Assembly (NCBI RefSeq): GCF_000283155.1
Contig: NW_004454156.1
Location: forward strand, 35,664,271 to 35,728,270
Direction: 5' to 3'
DNA length: 64,000 bases
Source of the DNA: Ceratotherium simum simum
Taxonomy: Eukaryota; Chordata; Mammalia; Perissodactyla; Rhinocerotidae
A program made the translations under genes and the position numbers. Positions within the stretch are counted from its first letter, which is position 1. Each line of letters begins with the position of its first letter. The notes beneath the pieces are model-generated. The model saw only the letters and a list, made by a program, of their open reading frames with translations. It was not told where the DNA came from and searched no databases. Of this stretch, positions 35,001 through 42,620 are shown piece by piece.

Positions 35001-35736
35001 CCCTCCCATCACCCTCTCCTCTTCTCCTCTGCCAGGCAGCATGTTGCCAGTGACTGTGTATGACCAGCATGGCTTCCGGGTCCTCTTCCACTTTGCCCGA
35101 GACCCGCTGCCCGGGCGCTCCGACGTGCTGGTGGTGGTGGTTTCCATGCTGAGCACCGCCCCCCAGCCCATTCGCAACATCGTTTTCCAGTCAGCGGTCC
35201 CCAAGGTGACACGGGCATGCCTCCTTCCTCTCAAGGCAGGGTGACCTGGGCTTGATGAGGAGCCAGCTGTCCTGAGCAGGGGGACAGCTATCCTCCCTCT
35301 CTTCCTGGGGAGTCAGGGGGTAGAAGGGAACCAAAGGCAGAGCCCCAAGACCCCAGAGGAGAACGGGGACCGGGGACGAGAAGCTGGGGCTAGCTCTGGC
35401 CTGTCCCGCCCTACTGTCTGCAGGTCATGAAGGTGAAGCTGCAGCCGCCCTCAGGCACGGAGCTGCCGGCCTTTAACCCCATCGTCCACCCCTCAGCTAT
35501 CACCCAGGTCCTGCTCCTCGCCAACCCCCAGAAGGTGAGGGGCCTGGTTGTGACAGGGTGCCGCTCTGGGGTCGGGGCAGCCTCTTCCTCCCCTGACCCT
35601 TCTGCCTTCCCCTTCTCTGCCCCAGGAGAAGGTTCGCCTCCGCTACAAGCTCCTCTTCACCATGGGTGACCAGACCTACAACGAGATGGGGGATGTGGAC
35701 CAGTTCCCCCCACCTGAGACCTGGGGGAGCCTCTAG
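17057..35736 (+). CDS. GGA1: GGA1: Golgi-associated, gamma-adaptin ear-containing, ARF-binding protein 1 (17 coding exons, 636 aa)
   Basis: Monomeric clathrin adaptor of the trans-Golgi network. It binds DxxLL sorting signals of mannose-6-phosphate receptors and sortilin, is recruited by ARF-GTP, and carries cargo to endosomes. The 17 coding exons add up to 1911 nt, i.e. 636 residues plus stop, against 639 in human. Order: VHS domain (about 1-147), GAT domain (about 170-300), hinge (about 300-505), GAE ear (about 507-636). Visible key residues, all at human numbers: VHS ligand-site K87, F88, R89, N92, I95, V98 and K101; GAT N194 (ARF binding); hinge S355 followed by D358-D-E-L-M362, the CK2-regulated internal pseudo-ligand that also overlaps a clathrin box (LLDDE). 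All junctions are GT-AG and the phases join without a break. The start is the first ATG of MEPAMEPETLEAR, as in human. GGA2 and GGA3 are less likely because residues match GGA1 along the whole length. Confidence 0.97.
17100..20744 (+). other. GGA1: GGA1 intron 1
   Basis: 3.6 kb. The first 200 bp continue the CpG island. The rest is mostly unique, with a reverse MIR scrap near 19635-19730. First introns beside CpG islands often hold enhancers, but no specific element can be named. Confidence 0.85.
20745..20829 (+). CDS. GGA1: GGA1 coding exon 2 (VHS)
   Basis: Acceptor cctacag, donor gtaggtgg. Encodes residues 15-43 (NRATNPLNKELNWAS and on), the first helices of the VHS domain. Confidence 0.96.
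20965..21150 (-). repeat. MIR SINE, GGA1 intron 2
   Basis: caggtgaaaaaactgaggc ... agatctcacagagag, reverse MIR. Confidence 0.6.
21245..21400. mobile_element. MER5-like hAT DNA transposon remnant, GGA1 intron 2
   Basis: ttagaatcactcggagtacttgtcaaaata followed by a cttgggctgcaccc segment, as in MER5/Charlie-derived elements. Confidence 0.5.
21485..21680 (+). repeat. MIR SINE, GGA1 intron 2
   Basis: gccaagtcaccttgggcaag ... gcctccgtttcttcacctg ... cacaggcgctcagtgcg. Confidence 0.65.
22156..22231 (+). CDS. GGA1: GGA1 coding exon 3 (VHS)
   Basis: Acceptor tcacccag, donor gtaagaag. Encodes PPLATRLLAHKIQS and on, to codon 68. Ends in phase 0. Confidence 0.96.
22470..22612. mobile_element. MER5-like hAT DNA transposon remnant, GGA1 intron 3
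   Basis: ggatcatctggtccgagg ... gggccccaccccag ... gaatcagaactcttgcag ... caagctccccaggtgc matches the MER5 layout. Confidence 0.6.
23260..23358 (+). CDS. GGA1: GGA1 coding exon 4 (VHS ligand site)
   Basis: 99 nt, codons 69-101. Contains K87-F-R89, N92, I95, V98 and K101, the residues that line the groove for acidic-cluster dileucine cargo signals. Confidence 0.97.
24305..24428 (+). CDS. GGA1: GGA1 coding exon 5 (end of VHS)
   Basis: Acceptor cctgaag, donor gtgaggc. Encodes YLGSRTSEKVKN through MLKKQ (codons 102-142, plus one base of 143). A CCTCCCTCTT tract with an assembly gap starts about 30 nt downstream. Confidence 0.96.
24458..24685. repeat. CCTCCCTCTT polypyrimidine tandem repeat, GGA1 intron 5
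   Basis: Almost pure C/T on the + strand on both sides of the 100-N gap, with a unit near CCTCCCTCTT. Such long homopurine-homopyrimidine DNA can form triplexes and is hard to sequence. Confidence 0.9.
24528..24627. other. Assembly gap (100 N) in GGA1 intron 5 polypyrimidine tract
   Basis: Exactly 100 N between two halves of the same CCTCCCTCTT repeat. True length unknown. It lies 100 nt after exon 5 and removes no recognised coding sequence. Confidence 0.95.
24910..25113 (+). repeat. 102-bp tandem duplication, GGA1 intron 5
   Basis: The block starting cctggggtccagagccag at 24910 recurs at 25012 with few changes, so two copies of 102 bp lie in a row just before exon 6. A period of 34 codons keeps frames open by chance. 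Confidence 0.85.
25149..25249 (+). CDS. GGA1: GGA1 coding exon 6 (VHS-GAT linker)
   Basis: Acceptor taccccag, donor gtgaggct. Encodes GIVKSDPKLPDD through EDEEKSK, to codon 176. Confidence 0.96.
25715..25890 (-). repeat. MIR SINE, GGA1 intron 6
   Basis: accatttgttgagaactgat ... gccagacactgtgggg ... taagtaacttaactc, reverse MIR. Confidence 0.55.
25941..26021 (+). CDS. GGA1: GGA1 coding exon 7 (GAT, ARF-binding helix)
   Basis: 81 nt, codons 177-203 (MLARLLKSSHPEDLRAANK and on). Includes N194, which in human GGA1 is needed to bind ARF-GTP. Confidence 0.96.
26459..26697 (+). mobile_element. ERE SINE (older type), GGA1 intron 7
   Basis: Head accagcccagtggcatag, body with gatgttagcccag and gatgttagctcag modules. 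Imperfect duplication AAAAAGTTTGCAGTCCAG (26441) / AAAAAGTTTGTAGTCCAG (26698). The only ERE inside GGA1. Confidence 0.92.
27085..27235. mobile_element. MER5-like hAT DNA transposon remnant, GGA1 intron 7
   Basis: ccagaatcacctggcgagtg ... aaccccggttccggggcc ... ggagattctgatgggctcg matches the MER5 layout. Confidence 0.6.
27415..27555 (+). CDS. GGA1: GGA1 coding exon 8 (GAT)
   Basis: 141 nt, codons 204-250. Encodes the GAT three-helix region DQKRMEKISKRVSAIEE and on. The end (SQGVAAAHSREDLMK) differs from human at a few residues. Confidence 0.96.
27633..27714 (+). CDS. GGA1: GGA1 coding exon 9 (GAT)
   Basis: Acceptor cccccag, donor gtgagcc. Encodes ELYQRCERLRPTLFRLASD and on, ending in codon 278. 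This is part of the C-terminal GAT bundle that binds ubiquitin and Rabaptin-5. Confidence 0.96.
27930..28040 (-). repeat. MIR SINE, GGA1 intron 9
   Basis: cagctcagagagggaagtg ... tgcccaaatcacagagcag. Confidence 0.55.
28235..28680 (+). repeat. L2-like LINE 3' fragment, GGA1 intron 9
   Basis: tttactgagtgcctcccatg ... gggatatggcagtgataaa ... ctcatggagcttgtagcc ... gagacagacaataaagc ... tgacttctgggtaaagacc. Layout of L2-type 3' ends. Confidence 0.6.
28900..29007 (+). CDS. GGA1: GGA1 coding exon 10 (end of GAT)
   Basis: Acceptor gttgcag, donor gtgagga. Encodes AEILQANDNLTQVITLYKQ through TGSIP, to codon 313 plus one base. Confidence 0.96.
29410..29560 (+). repeat. L2-like fragment, GGA1 intron 10
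   Basis: aggcaatacattccagact ... ggaacactgtgtgctaaag ... gggcctggtggg, the tail section of the same family. Confidence 0.45.
29708..29860 (+). CDS. GGA1: GGA1 coding exon 11 (hinge; CK2 site, internal DxxLM and clathrin box)
   Basis: Encodes residues 314-364 plus one base of 365. Carries S355-L-L-D-D-E-L-M362. In human GGA1, CK2 phosphorylation at S355 lets this internal motif occupy the VHS site and inhibit the adaptor. LLDDE also matches a clathrin box. Confidence 0.95.
   Translation, partial: GAPRPCWTSQAWISLLPAPPTQPCPPTLVTRPAPSSPAPPFPCLTMSSCL
29985..30110 (-). repeat. MIR SINE, GGA1 intron 11
   Basis: cccatttcacagctgaggaag ... tcagagaaatgaagg, reverse MIR. Confidence 0.55.
31555..31660 (-). 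repeat. MIR SINE, GGA1 intron 11
   Basis: tccatcttacagaggagg ... ttgtcacacagctaagg, reverse MIR. Confidence 0.6.
31690..31890 (+). repeat. MIR SINE, GGA1 intron 11
   Basis: gactctgctactttccagctc ... gaccttgggcaggttac. Faces the preceding MIR in opposite orientation. Confidence 0.65.
32735..32799 (+). CDS. GGA1: GGA1 coding exon 12 (hinge)
   Basis: Acceptor ccccacag, donor gtaggagg. Encodes LSDPTPPSGPSLDG and on, to codon 386. Junction codon 365 reads Ser here (A|GC), where I recall Gly in human. Confidence 0.95.
33234..33400 (+). CDS. GGA1: GGA1 coding exon 13 (hinge)
   Basis: Acceptor caacag, donor gtgaggg. Encodes SSDGTEPPAP through SLPPESQQVRW. Includes the DDLDLLGKTLLQQ stretch. Reading on into the intron meets TGA at once. 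Confidence 0.95.
33937..34130 (+). CDS. GGA1: GGA1 coding exon 14 (end of hinge)
   Basis: Acceptor caataag, donor gtaagtg. Encodes EKQQPAPRLTLRDLQNK and on through VPLESIKP, to codon 506 plus one base. Confidence 0.94.
34585..34760 (-). repeat. MIR SINE, GGA1 intron 14
   Basis: gaccctgagctcagagaggcg ... ccagggtcacatacagc, reverse MIR. Confidence 0.5.
35036..35205 (+). CDS. GGA1: GGA1 coding exon 15 (GAE ear)
   Basis: Acceptor tctgccag, donor gtgacac. Encodes MLPVTVYDQHGFRVLFHFA and on through QSAVPK: the first strands of the gamma-adaptin ear, which binds accessory proteins such as Rabaptin-5 and p56. Confidence 0.96.
35424..35534 (+). CDS. GGA1: GGA1 coding exon 16 (GAE ear)
   Basis: 111 nt, phase 0 at both ends, codons 564-600. 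Encodes VMKVKLQPPSGTELPAF through LLANPQK. Confidence 0.96.
35626..35736 (+). CDS. GGA1: GGA1 coding exon 17 (end of ear, stop)
   Basis: Encodes EKVRLRYKLLFTMGDQ through PPPETWGSL, then TAG at 35734-35736. The C-terminus is that of human GGA1. Confidence 0.97.
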   Translation, partial: EKVRLRYKLLFTMGDQTYNEMGDVDQFPPPETWGSL

Positions 35737-36635
35737 AACAGAGGGGGGCTGGGGAGCGGAAGGGCAATGGGATTGGCCCTGGTCTAGCCTGGGTGGGAGG
35801 CTGTGTGGCCAAGGACGCCCTTTGTTCCCACGGCCATAGCCCCTGGGCCTGGTGCTTCTCCCCTCCACCCCTGGGGCCCCTCCTGCCTTGTCCTCTCCCC
35901 TGCTGAGCCAAACCCAGCAGGAGGCTGGGCCTGCGTTTGCGCTGCTGGGGACCTTCACCACAGGGGGGAGCCTGGAGCAGAGAAGGGCTGCATGGCCCTG
36001 GAAGGACTTGGGGTCACGGGGGAGAAGCATGGCTGTCGGGCGAGGGCCAGGACCTCAGGCCCAGCTCCGAACCCAACCTGGGGGTGGGGTCATCCCTGCC
36101 TGTCTCTTATGCCTTATGGGAAGGCCCAGCCATACCTCGGGGGCCGTGCTGGAGCCAGGGCCCAGCTCAGGCCTCCTCCATAGGAACCAGGTGACTGTGG
36201 GGGTGATGCCTGCACCCCCAGCCGTTTGCACTCTCTAGTGTGTGGTTTGACTCTCTGCTTTTCTTTCTAAGTGGCCCTGTGGTCACCTTTCACGGGGCCC
36301 AGTGGAAGAGCTCCTCCTGTCCCCCACTCCTCCTGGGGGTCTCCCACCACCTGCCTGGCCCCTTTGCTCTCAGGCCTCTTGAAGGGCTGTGGGCTGTGTG
36401 ACTGCTGGCCAAGGGGCATGTCAGAGGTGGTGGCGCCACCTCGGGGTTCTGGGCTTCTGGCCAAGGTGGGTGCTGCACGGGAGTTCTCGCTGTGTGGCCT
36501 TCATTCGTCGGCCTGTGCTGGGGCCTCCTGTGGGCGTCACCTCTGTCTATCCATCTGTCCCTGGGCAGAAGTAGGGCCAGCGTGTGAGTGAGAGCAGGAG
36601 TATTTATGGAAATAAAACGTCCTTTTTCCTGGACC
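35737..36635 (+). other. GGA1: GGA1 3' untranslated region
   Basis: About 0.9 kb of GC-rich, non-coding sequence between the GGA1 stop and the poly(A) signal at 36611. No second terminal exon was recognised. The end coordinate is an estimate. Confidence 0.8.
36611..36616 (+). terminator. GGA1: GGA1 poly(A) signal AATAAA
   Basis: Canonical AATAAA inside tatttatggaaataaaacg, followed by a T-rich stretch and GT-rich sequence. It is the first good signal after the GGA1 stop codon. Confidence 0.85.
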
Positions 36636-38502
36636 AGCTGCTCTCGTGGCCCTTCTGAGGTGGAGGGAGACAGAAGGGGTCCAAGTGGGAGGTCCCGGGG
36701 CCGCCCTGCAGACCTCTCTGCCTCTGTGGAGATGAGGCCATCGTTCTCCCCACCACCCCTGAGCCCTGCGCTGGAAGAGGCCCTGTTCAGGGGCTTGTGG
36801 CCGGTGCTGAGTCACGAGAGAGGGCCCAGGGCTGTCCTAGCTGGAAGTGAGTAGCCGCTGGGGCCTGCCAGGAGCCCCAGCTGCTGCAGACGGTGAGGAG
36901 GAGGCCCTGGCCGCTCACAACTTCCTCCTGCTGCACTCAGCCTGCAAAACACAACCGCAACGCAGACCCATCCGGAGGGCCGTGCCTCAGCTTCTCCCTC
37001 TCCCCAGGGGCTGCTCCCAGGAAGCAGGGCCCCAGTTGCAGCTTGTTTCTGGAGAGGGCCTGCACCAGGCCCCTGCCACGGCCAGCTGCAGCGCTCCCCC
37101 GCTGGTGTTATCAGTGTTTTCTCTTAACTGGGAGACTGGGGTCCAGGCCCTGGGAGCGGCTTAGAGGCCACACAGCTGAGAGAGCCAACCAGTGCAGAGA
37201 GAGTGAGGGGGAGCTGGTCTGGGGACTGCCGGTGGGTGGGGAGCCAGCCCTGCATGCTGCTGTGCAGGAGAGGGACACCTCTGGGGAAGGCTGCCCGCCA
37301 TGTCTCCTCCCTAGCGGATGATGGCAAGTCCTGCATCTGCGAAACCAGTTTCACTTCGGCTAACCTAGTATTCCCCAGTCTCAACTGGGCCACTGAGCCC
37401 CTTTCCACAGATACTGAGACGTGCTGGGGAATAGCCCAGCCCGCCCACCTCCCCAGCCTGTGAGCTTTTTCCGTTTAGCAGATGAGTGACGCTTCTCTGC
37501 CAGGCCCACGCTGGAAGCGCACGGCGAGAGCTGCTCCACGTTGGCTGTGCTGCCGAGGGCCAGAGTGGGAAGGAGGCCTCTGAGAGGGCACTTCCAGCTC
37601 CTCACAGCCCTCCTGGAGTGGGCTTTCTGGACGCCTGCCCCCCCCCCAGCCCCAGGGTCCGGTTGCTGTTCCCCTCCCCTCAGGCAGCACTCTTCCTCAT
37701 CACTTGTGATGTCGCCGAAAGACTCTCTAGTTGGAAGGTTCTTCTTTCTAAATGAAACAAAACCCTGTTCCCTGTACCGTCCCCTGGGGTTCCAGAAGCA
37801 CCATCTGGAGCACACAGTGAAGGACTGCAAGGTGGTGTGGGATGCGTGCAACTTAAAGCTGAGAGGCTGGGCCTGCCTCCAGCGGGCTCCCTGCTTGCTG
37901 TGTGACTTGGAGCAAGGTGCTTCCTTCTTTGGCCTTAGGTTCCTTGTTTGAAAAGGTGGGAGGGGCCCAGTGAGCTGTAAGGGTCCCTGAGGCCTTCTGA
38001 AGAGTCCTTGGGCAGAAGGGTCCCCCAGACTGTCAGCTTGCAGTGACCTAGATGTTACAGGGACAGAGATCCCTTCAGTCTTTCCCGGACCTCCTATCTT
38101 CCCTTGTTCTAGTCTCTTCTTGGGCAGCCCGTGTGTCAGGTACGACCCCGTCCTCAGAGAGCTCACAGCCTGGCATGGAACCTGTGAGGCAGGAGCTCAG
38201 TGAGACACGCTGAGAGCTGGGAGGGAGGTGGACATGCGGGCCCACAGGGCCCTGCGTCTGTCTGAGAGGCTGGGGTGGGCATCTAATCAGAGGGGACGCT
38301 GGGCCTCCACTCCCTAGAGGAGTCATTCCCCAAATCCTGCGTATCGATTCCGAGCTCTGGAGCGCTGCACAGGAGACCCGGAGCCTCGAGTCCTCAGGCT
38401 GGAACGGGGGGCACAGGGAAGTCCCACCCCAGGAGCAGTGGGACTTCCCAGCCCTTGAAGCCACACTTCCACTTCTATTTGTGCAGCTGGAGGCAGCAGC
38501 TC

Positions 38503-38524
38503 TTTTTTTTTTTTTTTTTTTTTT
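38503..38524. repeat. T22 homopolymer
   Basis: Twenty-two T residues in otherwise unique GC-rich intergenic DNA. It could be the tail of a heavily truncated minus-strand retroposon, but no element body or target duplication is visible. Confidence 0.8.
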
Positions 38525-39349
38525 AGCAACTACAGCACACTATGCTTGTCTGTTCACAGCAGCCAAGAAAGGGAGAGGCCACTGCTTGCCTGGGGAGCCT
38601 CTCTGCTGTGTTCTCCATGCCCCTGCTCCCGGTCTCTGCAGGCCTCCTGGCCAACGCACAGGAGCCAGCCCGGGGCCTGGGACTGTGCTAGACCTGCTGC
38701 ATGCAACCTGTCTCTTCATCCCCATAACTGCCCTGTGAAGAGGGGAAACCGAGGCTGAGAGCTCATCAAGTGCCTGAGGGCATGCATCAGGGCCCAAGTC
38801 TTACCAGCAGGCCTGTGCGCTGTCCACTATGGCGGCACACTGCCCCCTGCCTCCCGAGCCCTTCTCCTTAGCCCCCTATCAGCTCCTGCCCTCTGGGGCC
38901 AGGGTCAAGGGTGCACCCTCTTCAGGGCCATCAGGATTGTGGAGGAGTCCTTGTGCCTCAGCCCCACCCCAGGGGTTCCTGGGAAGTCCTTTTGGCTTGA
39001 GGAGGAGACAAGGATGTTTTCAGAGCCCCAGAAATCACACCACATGCCCAGCTGCTCTGGGCAGAAACCGCCACCAGGAGGGCAGCACGGATATGGCCAT
39101 AAGCAATTTGTCCAAGTGTCTAAAGTGGGATGTTTTTGTTCAGTTTGTGGCCCCACAGCTGACCCCTGCTCCCACCACCTCAGCGCCCGGCCACTGGCCT
39201 CCCCGCCCACATCCTGCTCGAGCTTGACCAGCAGACACTGCCTGGACCGTCACAGGTTTTCACAGACAATCTGAACTGAGGTCTTGGCCCCTTGAAGCAG
39301 CCACGGAGATTAAGGCGGGGGAAGGACCAGCATTTCTGGAGTCTCCAGG

Positions 39350-39540
39350 TTGCGCCATCTGGCTCAGCAAGAGAGCACGGGGGCTTTGGAGCCTGTCAGA
39401 TCTGCTTTCTAACTCTCTAACTTGGCCTCTACCCCTTAACCAACTAGGGACCTTGGGCCGGGAGCTCTGCTCGCTTGTAAAGTGGGGACAATGGAACCAG
39501 CCTCACCAGAGGATGTGTTCAAGTATGTGACAGTATGTGC
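39350..39540 (+). repeat. MIR SINE, intergenic
   Basis: gggggctttggagcctgtc ... ggaccttgggccgggagc ... cttgtaaagtggggac. Confidence 0.55.
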
Positions 39541-39639
39541 CACTGTCCCCTGGCAGCAGGACACATTCAGAGGGCAACTGAGGCAGGAATGGGAGTAAAG
39601 GGTCTTTCCATTCCTGACTTTGCAGGCTGAATAATAAGA

Positions 39640-39805
39640 AACAGGGCCAGCACTGTTCTAAGCATTTTACATATTAATTCATTGAATCCTCACAACAACC
39701 TATCAGGTAGAAGCTATTATTATTGTTCCATTTTACTGAGGAGGACACTGAGGCTCAGGGAGGTGACCCACCTCACCGAAGGTCACCCAGCTAGCGAGAG
39801 GCTAT
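39640..39805 (-). repeat. MIR SINE, intergenic
   Basis: gcactgttctaagcatttta ... attgttccattttactgagg ... aggtcacccagctagc. Confidence 0.7.
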
Positions 39806-42109
39806 GCCCAGCTAGCACTCCATCCACGCCCTTAAGCTCTGTTCTTGCTGTCTTTTGGGTTGGAAATAAGTGGCCATTGATACAGTGTCTTCACTTGGAG
39901 TTCAAGTCCGCTGTGTTTACTGAGCTCCCGTGACGGTGGCACATTGCTAGGCCCCGAGGATTCAGCATGGGCCAGGCAGGACCGGGCCCTCTGCAGGAGG
40001 AGACCCAGCCTAGTCCACGGGCCCTCGCAATGCAGTATGGAAAGGTCTTGCAGTTGGAGAAGGGGTTGGCTAGTGACCTCCGACGTCCCCCTTCTGCATC
40101 TGCAGTTCTAAAACTATGATCTCACATTCTGAGTCCAAAAGTCTCTGATTACAACATTCTACGAAGGAACAGCCTAGGACCCAACCTTTGGGGCTTCCAA
40201 CCTTTTATGATCCAACATCACAGGGTATAAGTTCCAGTGTGCTTGAGCTTAAATATACCCTACAATATACCCCTCCCCCGGCCAAGAGGCCAGCTGTGCC
40301 ATCCAGGCCGAAGAGCCCAGTGCTCTTCCTGCAGAGGCTCCTGGGTCTCACGAGGGGAGCCCGCAGCCCGGGTGGAGGCCCAGGGCTCTGGGGCCTGATT
40401 ATGTGGCTCGGGCTGTTTCCACAGCAGCTGCTGCTACAGCCCACGTGGACTGACCCCTCCCCAGGCAGCTTGGGCTCAGGCCTGGGCAAGCCCAGGAGGG
40501 ACAGAGGTAGAAGCCAGGCCTTGCCCTCAGGGACCTTCAGAACAGCTGGGGAAGTGGACAAGCCCAGGCCCAGTGTGGTCCGGGCTGGAGGCGGGGCTGG
40601 AACAGGGTGGAGACACCATGTAGCCTGGAAAGTTCCTAGATGGCAGGACCATGACACCTGGTGTCAAGCTGCTGGCTTGGGAGTCTTCAGTTTCCTAGTT
40701 CTGCACACAGTAGGTTGTGCCCATTGCACAGACAGGGGAAACTGAGTCACCACTGGGTGACTGAAATTCTGGGATCTGGCCATTGAGGAAGGTGGAGAGG
40801 CCAAGACTAGAACCCAGACATTGCACACTCCAGCCCCACATTTTAAGAAGCCAGGTCTACACCGGACTCTGGTGTCTCCCTCCATGGAGGCATTTCTTAA
40901 GCCCTGCCCCCTTTCTAGAATCCCCTCCAGGGGCCTTCCAGTGGGATAAGGGAGGTGGGAGGGAACAGTGCCTGGAATTTCCTCGTCCCCACCTGAGCCT
41001 CGGAGCCAGGAGCCTCCCAACTTCTGGCCAGGATTCCACACCCAGGTGGGCTCCCAGCTGAGAGGCTCTGGCTAAAGCAGCAGCAGCTGGGGGTCCCCTT
41101 CGCCCCTCCCCACCCTCCAGGGCCTGCCTGGCTCTCCCTTTGGGGAGTGAAGGGGCAGTCAGCACCCAGTGAGTGCCTACTGTGTTCCAGGCCCAGTGCT
41201 GGGCACTGGAACACTGAGATGTCTGAGGCCAAGGTCCTGCCCTCGAGAAGTGCCCAGTCTGCCAATCCACACACAGTAGGTGCTCAAGTAATCCCCAAGC
41301 AACTGAAACTCCAACAAAGCCAAGTGCAGTGGGTGTGGCAGGACTCTCCCCCATGCCCCCCCATCCCGCCCCGAGTGCTCCTGATGCCTCAGGGGTCCAG
41401 GGGTTCAGGGTAAGGAGAGCCTACTGCTTCCCAAAGGCTCTCATCTTGTATTGACTGGCAATTATGGAGCACCTACTGTCTGCTCAACTCTGTTTTGGGT
41501 GGAGGGCCAAAGCAAGAACTGCTGAGTTTGGGGGTCAGTGCAGTACCCACATCACTGCCTTACAAGAAGGAAGGGCAGGGCCTGAGGAAGTTTGCCAGGA
41601 GAAGGGGCTTTACAGATGGAGGAAACTGTCGGTGTTGGGGCTGGGAGAGAGCAGGGTGTCGGAACAGCCCTGGGAGGGTTCGCTGTGGCTGGAGGGTGGT
41701 GGGTACCCCCTTAAAGGGGTGATGGGAGCAGGAGCATGGGTGCTGGAGGAGCAGGCAGGGGTATCCTGTCTGCTTTTCCGGATGGGCAGGGCCAGGACAG
41801 CTGGCCCATCAGGCCATTAGATAGCGAGTCCAGAGTTCCAGGGACTTGTCCAAGGGCACACAGCAGTGGGGTGGCCCCAGGAAGCCAAAGCCCTCAGCCA
41901 ATCGCCCAGCAGGGGCGCAGGGGTGACCTTTAGCTCAAGGCAGCCAGGAGGTCCTTTGGGGAGGGGGTCGGGGCAGCATCCTTTGGCAGGCCCAGATGGG
42001 CCATAGGGGTCAGAGAGGCCTGTCCTTGGGCTCTGCCTCCTAAGCATGGAACTCTCTTTCCCCTTTAAGAAGGGTGCAAAGGTGATTTATACCCGGGCCT
42101 TGCAGGCCG

Positions 42110-42620
42110 GCGGGTGGGGCAGGAACCCGGGAGGCCTTGGCGCGCGGTGGCAGGAGCCGGCTTACCTGCTTCCCGCCACCGGGGCCGGGCGGGGCGGGGC
42201 GGAGCCGGGAGGAGAGGCCGCGCACACAACCTGCGGACGGCCAGGCGGCCGGCCCGACCGACGCTCTCGGCACCGGCCGGGGGCCGTGGGGGCCCGGAAG
42301 ACAGGGGAGCGCGAGGAAACAAACTTGGAGAGAGGAGTGACCTGGGGGCCGGGGGCGGAGCCCGAGCGGGGGAGGAGAGCGGCGCGAGAGCGCGGCTGGC
42401 CCAGGAAGCGGCGAGCGCCGCCCACCCATCCGGGGCGAGAGAGGCGCTGCGGGCAGGCAGGCTGGGCCGGGGGCTGCCGGGCCCTCGACCCCCACCGTGA
42501 CCCCGCAAGCCCAGCCCGGCCCCAAGATGATGAAGAGGCAGCTGCACCGCATGCGGCAGCTGGCCCAGACGGGCAGCTTGGGACGGTGAGTGTCAGCCGC
42601 CTCCTTTCCAGCCCCGCTCT
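42110..42620 (+). promoter_or_regulatory. SH3BP1: SH3BP1 CpG-island promoter and 5' leader
   Basis: Dense CpG over about 500 bp, with overlapping GC boxes (about 42186-42204) suited to Sp-family factors and no TATA box at a fitting distance. It ends at the donor of coding exon 1. The long minus-strand ORF here is a by-product of GC-rich sequence. Confidence 0.8.
42527..42585 (+). CDS. SH3BP1: SH3BP1 coding exon 1
   Basis: Encodes MMKRQLHRMRQLAQTGSLG plus two bases of Arg20. Donor gtgagtg. Lies at the 3' edge of the CpG island. Confidence 0.96.

Larger units (their letters stand above)
36640..42109. other. Intergenic DNA between GGA1 and SH3BP1
   Basis: 5.5 kb, mostly unique. Contains two MIRs, an L2-like scrap near 38110-38230, and the T22 run. 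ORFs up to 261 codons (minus strand, 37381-38166) lack recognisable domains and start or splice support. ERE-free. Confidence 0.65.

Noticed and set aside
34516..35244. 242-codon frame reading through GGA1 intron 14 into exon 15
   Set aside because: Only the last part is coding (exon 15). The rest is intron with MIR sequence.
37381..38166. 261-codon minus-strand frame between GGA1 and SH3BP1
   Set aside because: No recognisable domain, no promoter island and no matching exon structure. GC-rich DNA readily gives such frames.
38503..38524. T22 as an inserted SINE or LINE tail
   Set aside because: No element body and no flanking target duplication could be found, so it is kept only as a homopolymer.
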